From the NCBI GenBank assembly GCA_015698285.1, contig CP048685.1:1364001-1428000 (forward strand): a DNA stretch of 64,000 bases, in the 5' to 3' direction. Positions 63,839 through 64,000 of the stretch are shown piece by piece (the first letter of the stretch is position 1; every line of letters starts with the position of its first letter). Under the pieces are notes generated by a model that worked only from the letters and a program-made list of their open reading frames with translations, was not told the origin of the DNA and ran no database searches. The stretch comes from Candidatus Nitronauta litoralis (GTDB lineage Bacteria; Nitrospinota; Nitrospinia; Nitrospinales; Nitrospinaceae). The position numbers and the translations under genes were made by a program.

Positions 63839-64000
63839 CTATATTTTAAGGGTCAAACTCAATGGGGCGTGATCGGAAAATTCATGGATCCACTTGTCCT
63901 GATCCTTTACAGAGCACAACTCCGCCCAGCCTCCCACGTGAACATCGGCACCTTGCCCTGCGTTCATGAACTGCAGGTGGTCTGCTGCAAAGACATGGTC
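63839..64000 (-). CDS. Endonuclease/exonuclease/phosphatase-type protein, C-terminal end (partial)
   Basis: 53 codons and a stop (TAG at 63839-63841) on the minus strand, open at the window edge. The frame ends with DHVFAADHLQFMN and FSDHAPLSLTLK; the SDHAPL motif matches the C-terminal catalytic Asp-His of the EEP (exonuclease III-like) fold. The stop lies 42 bases before the M23 start, on the same strand. Confidence 0.75.
   Translation of the reverse strand, partial: DHVFAADHLQFMNAGQGADVHVGGWAELCSVKDQDKWIHEFSDHAPLSLTLKI

Overview
The window is a chromosomal stretch of a free-living Gram-negative bacterium with an outer membrane: it has curli secretion genes, lipoproteins, an LplT-PlsC-ligase fusion, and surface-sugar genes. 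The gene mix and the unusually large curlin family suggest an aquatic, non-proteobacterial lineage such as Nitrospinota. That placement is an impression only, because no rRNA or other marker gene is present.

Layout. 1-6.3 kb, mostly minus strand: a partial ceramidase-like gene, a lipase-like hydrolase, a Tat-exported intradiol dioxygenase, the Aas fusion and a MarR regulator. 6.5-10.7 kb: etfA, rsmG, parA, parB and a bactofilin, with two perfect parS sites, as in many near-origin regions. 11.2-13 kb: an HDOD protein and a LuxR-type regulator on the minus strand, facing a small zinc-ribbon protein. 13.8-25.9 kb is the centrepiece: eight consecutive curlin-repeat genes (158 to 540 aa), then csgE, csgF, csgG and an outer-membrane beta-barrel gene. 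A small MshEN-like (potential cyclic-di-GMP-binding) protein follows.

26.5-34 kb is housekeeping on the minus strand: an exonuclease-TerB-BRCT fusion, lon, clpX, clpP and tig. 34.3-41.5 kb is an accessory island bounded by a 39-bp direct repeat and ending beside tRNA-Leu(UAG). It holds a broken relaxase gene, a 1454-aa NACHT/STAND-like ATPase with a C-terminal PD-(D/E)xK nuclease signature, a second ExK-type protein and a HEPN-type protein. This looks like an undescribed or poorly described defence module. 41.7-48.7 kb: a left-handed-beta-helix protein, a large phosphohexomutase, proteins of unknown function, a CBS-pair protein, an FKBP lipoprotein and ElbB.

49-56 kb is a compact plus-strand operon: epimerase, WbqC, radical SAM, B12-radical SAM, GT2, radical SAM/SPASM and methyltransferase, probably building or modifying a surface glycan or lipid. 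56-59 kb is an accessory patch with a YcxB-like gene, a gene remnant, a DUF4258/XRE toxin-antitoxin pair with duplicated operators, and an orphan. 59.3-64 kb: an FdhF/YdeP-type molybdopterin oxidoreductase, an SGNH hydrolase, an M23 peptidase and the 3' end of an endonuclease/exonuclease/phosphatase gene.

How the parts work together. The LuxR protein, a shared dyad element and a terminator-bearing leader appear to control fibre production. The curlin genes are separated by strong GC hairpins and end at a terminator. The secretion genes have their own near-consensus sigma70 promoter, so subunit and export levels could be set independently. All functional statements rest on reading motifs and family resemblance by eye; no database search was run.
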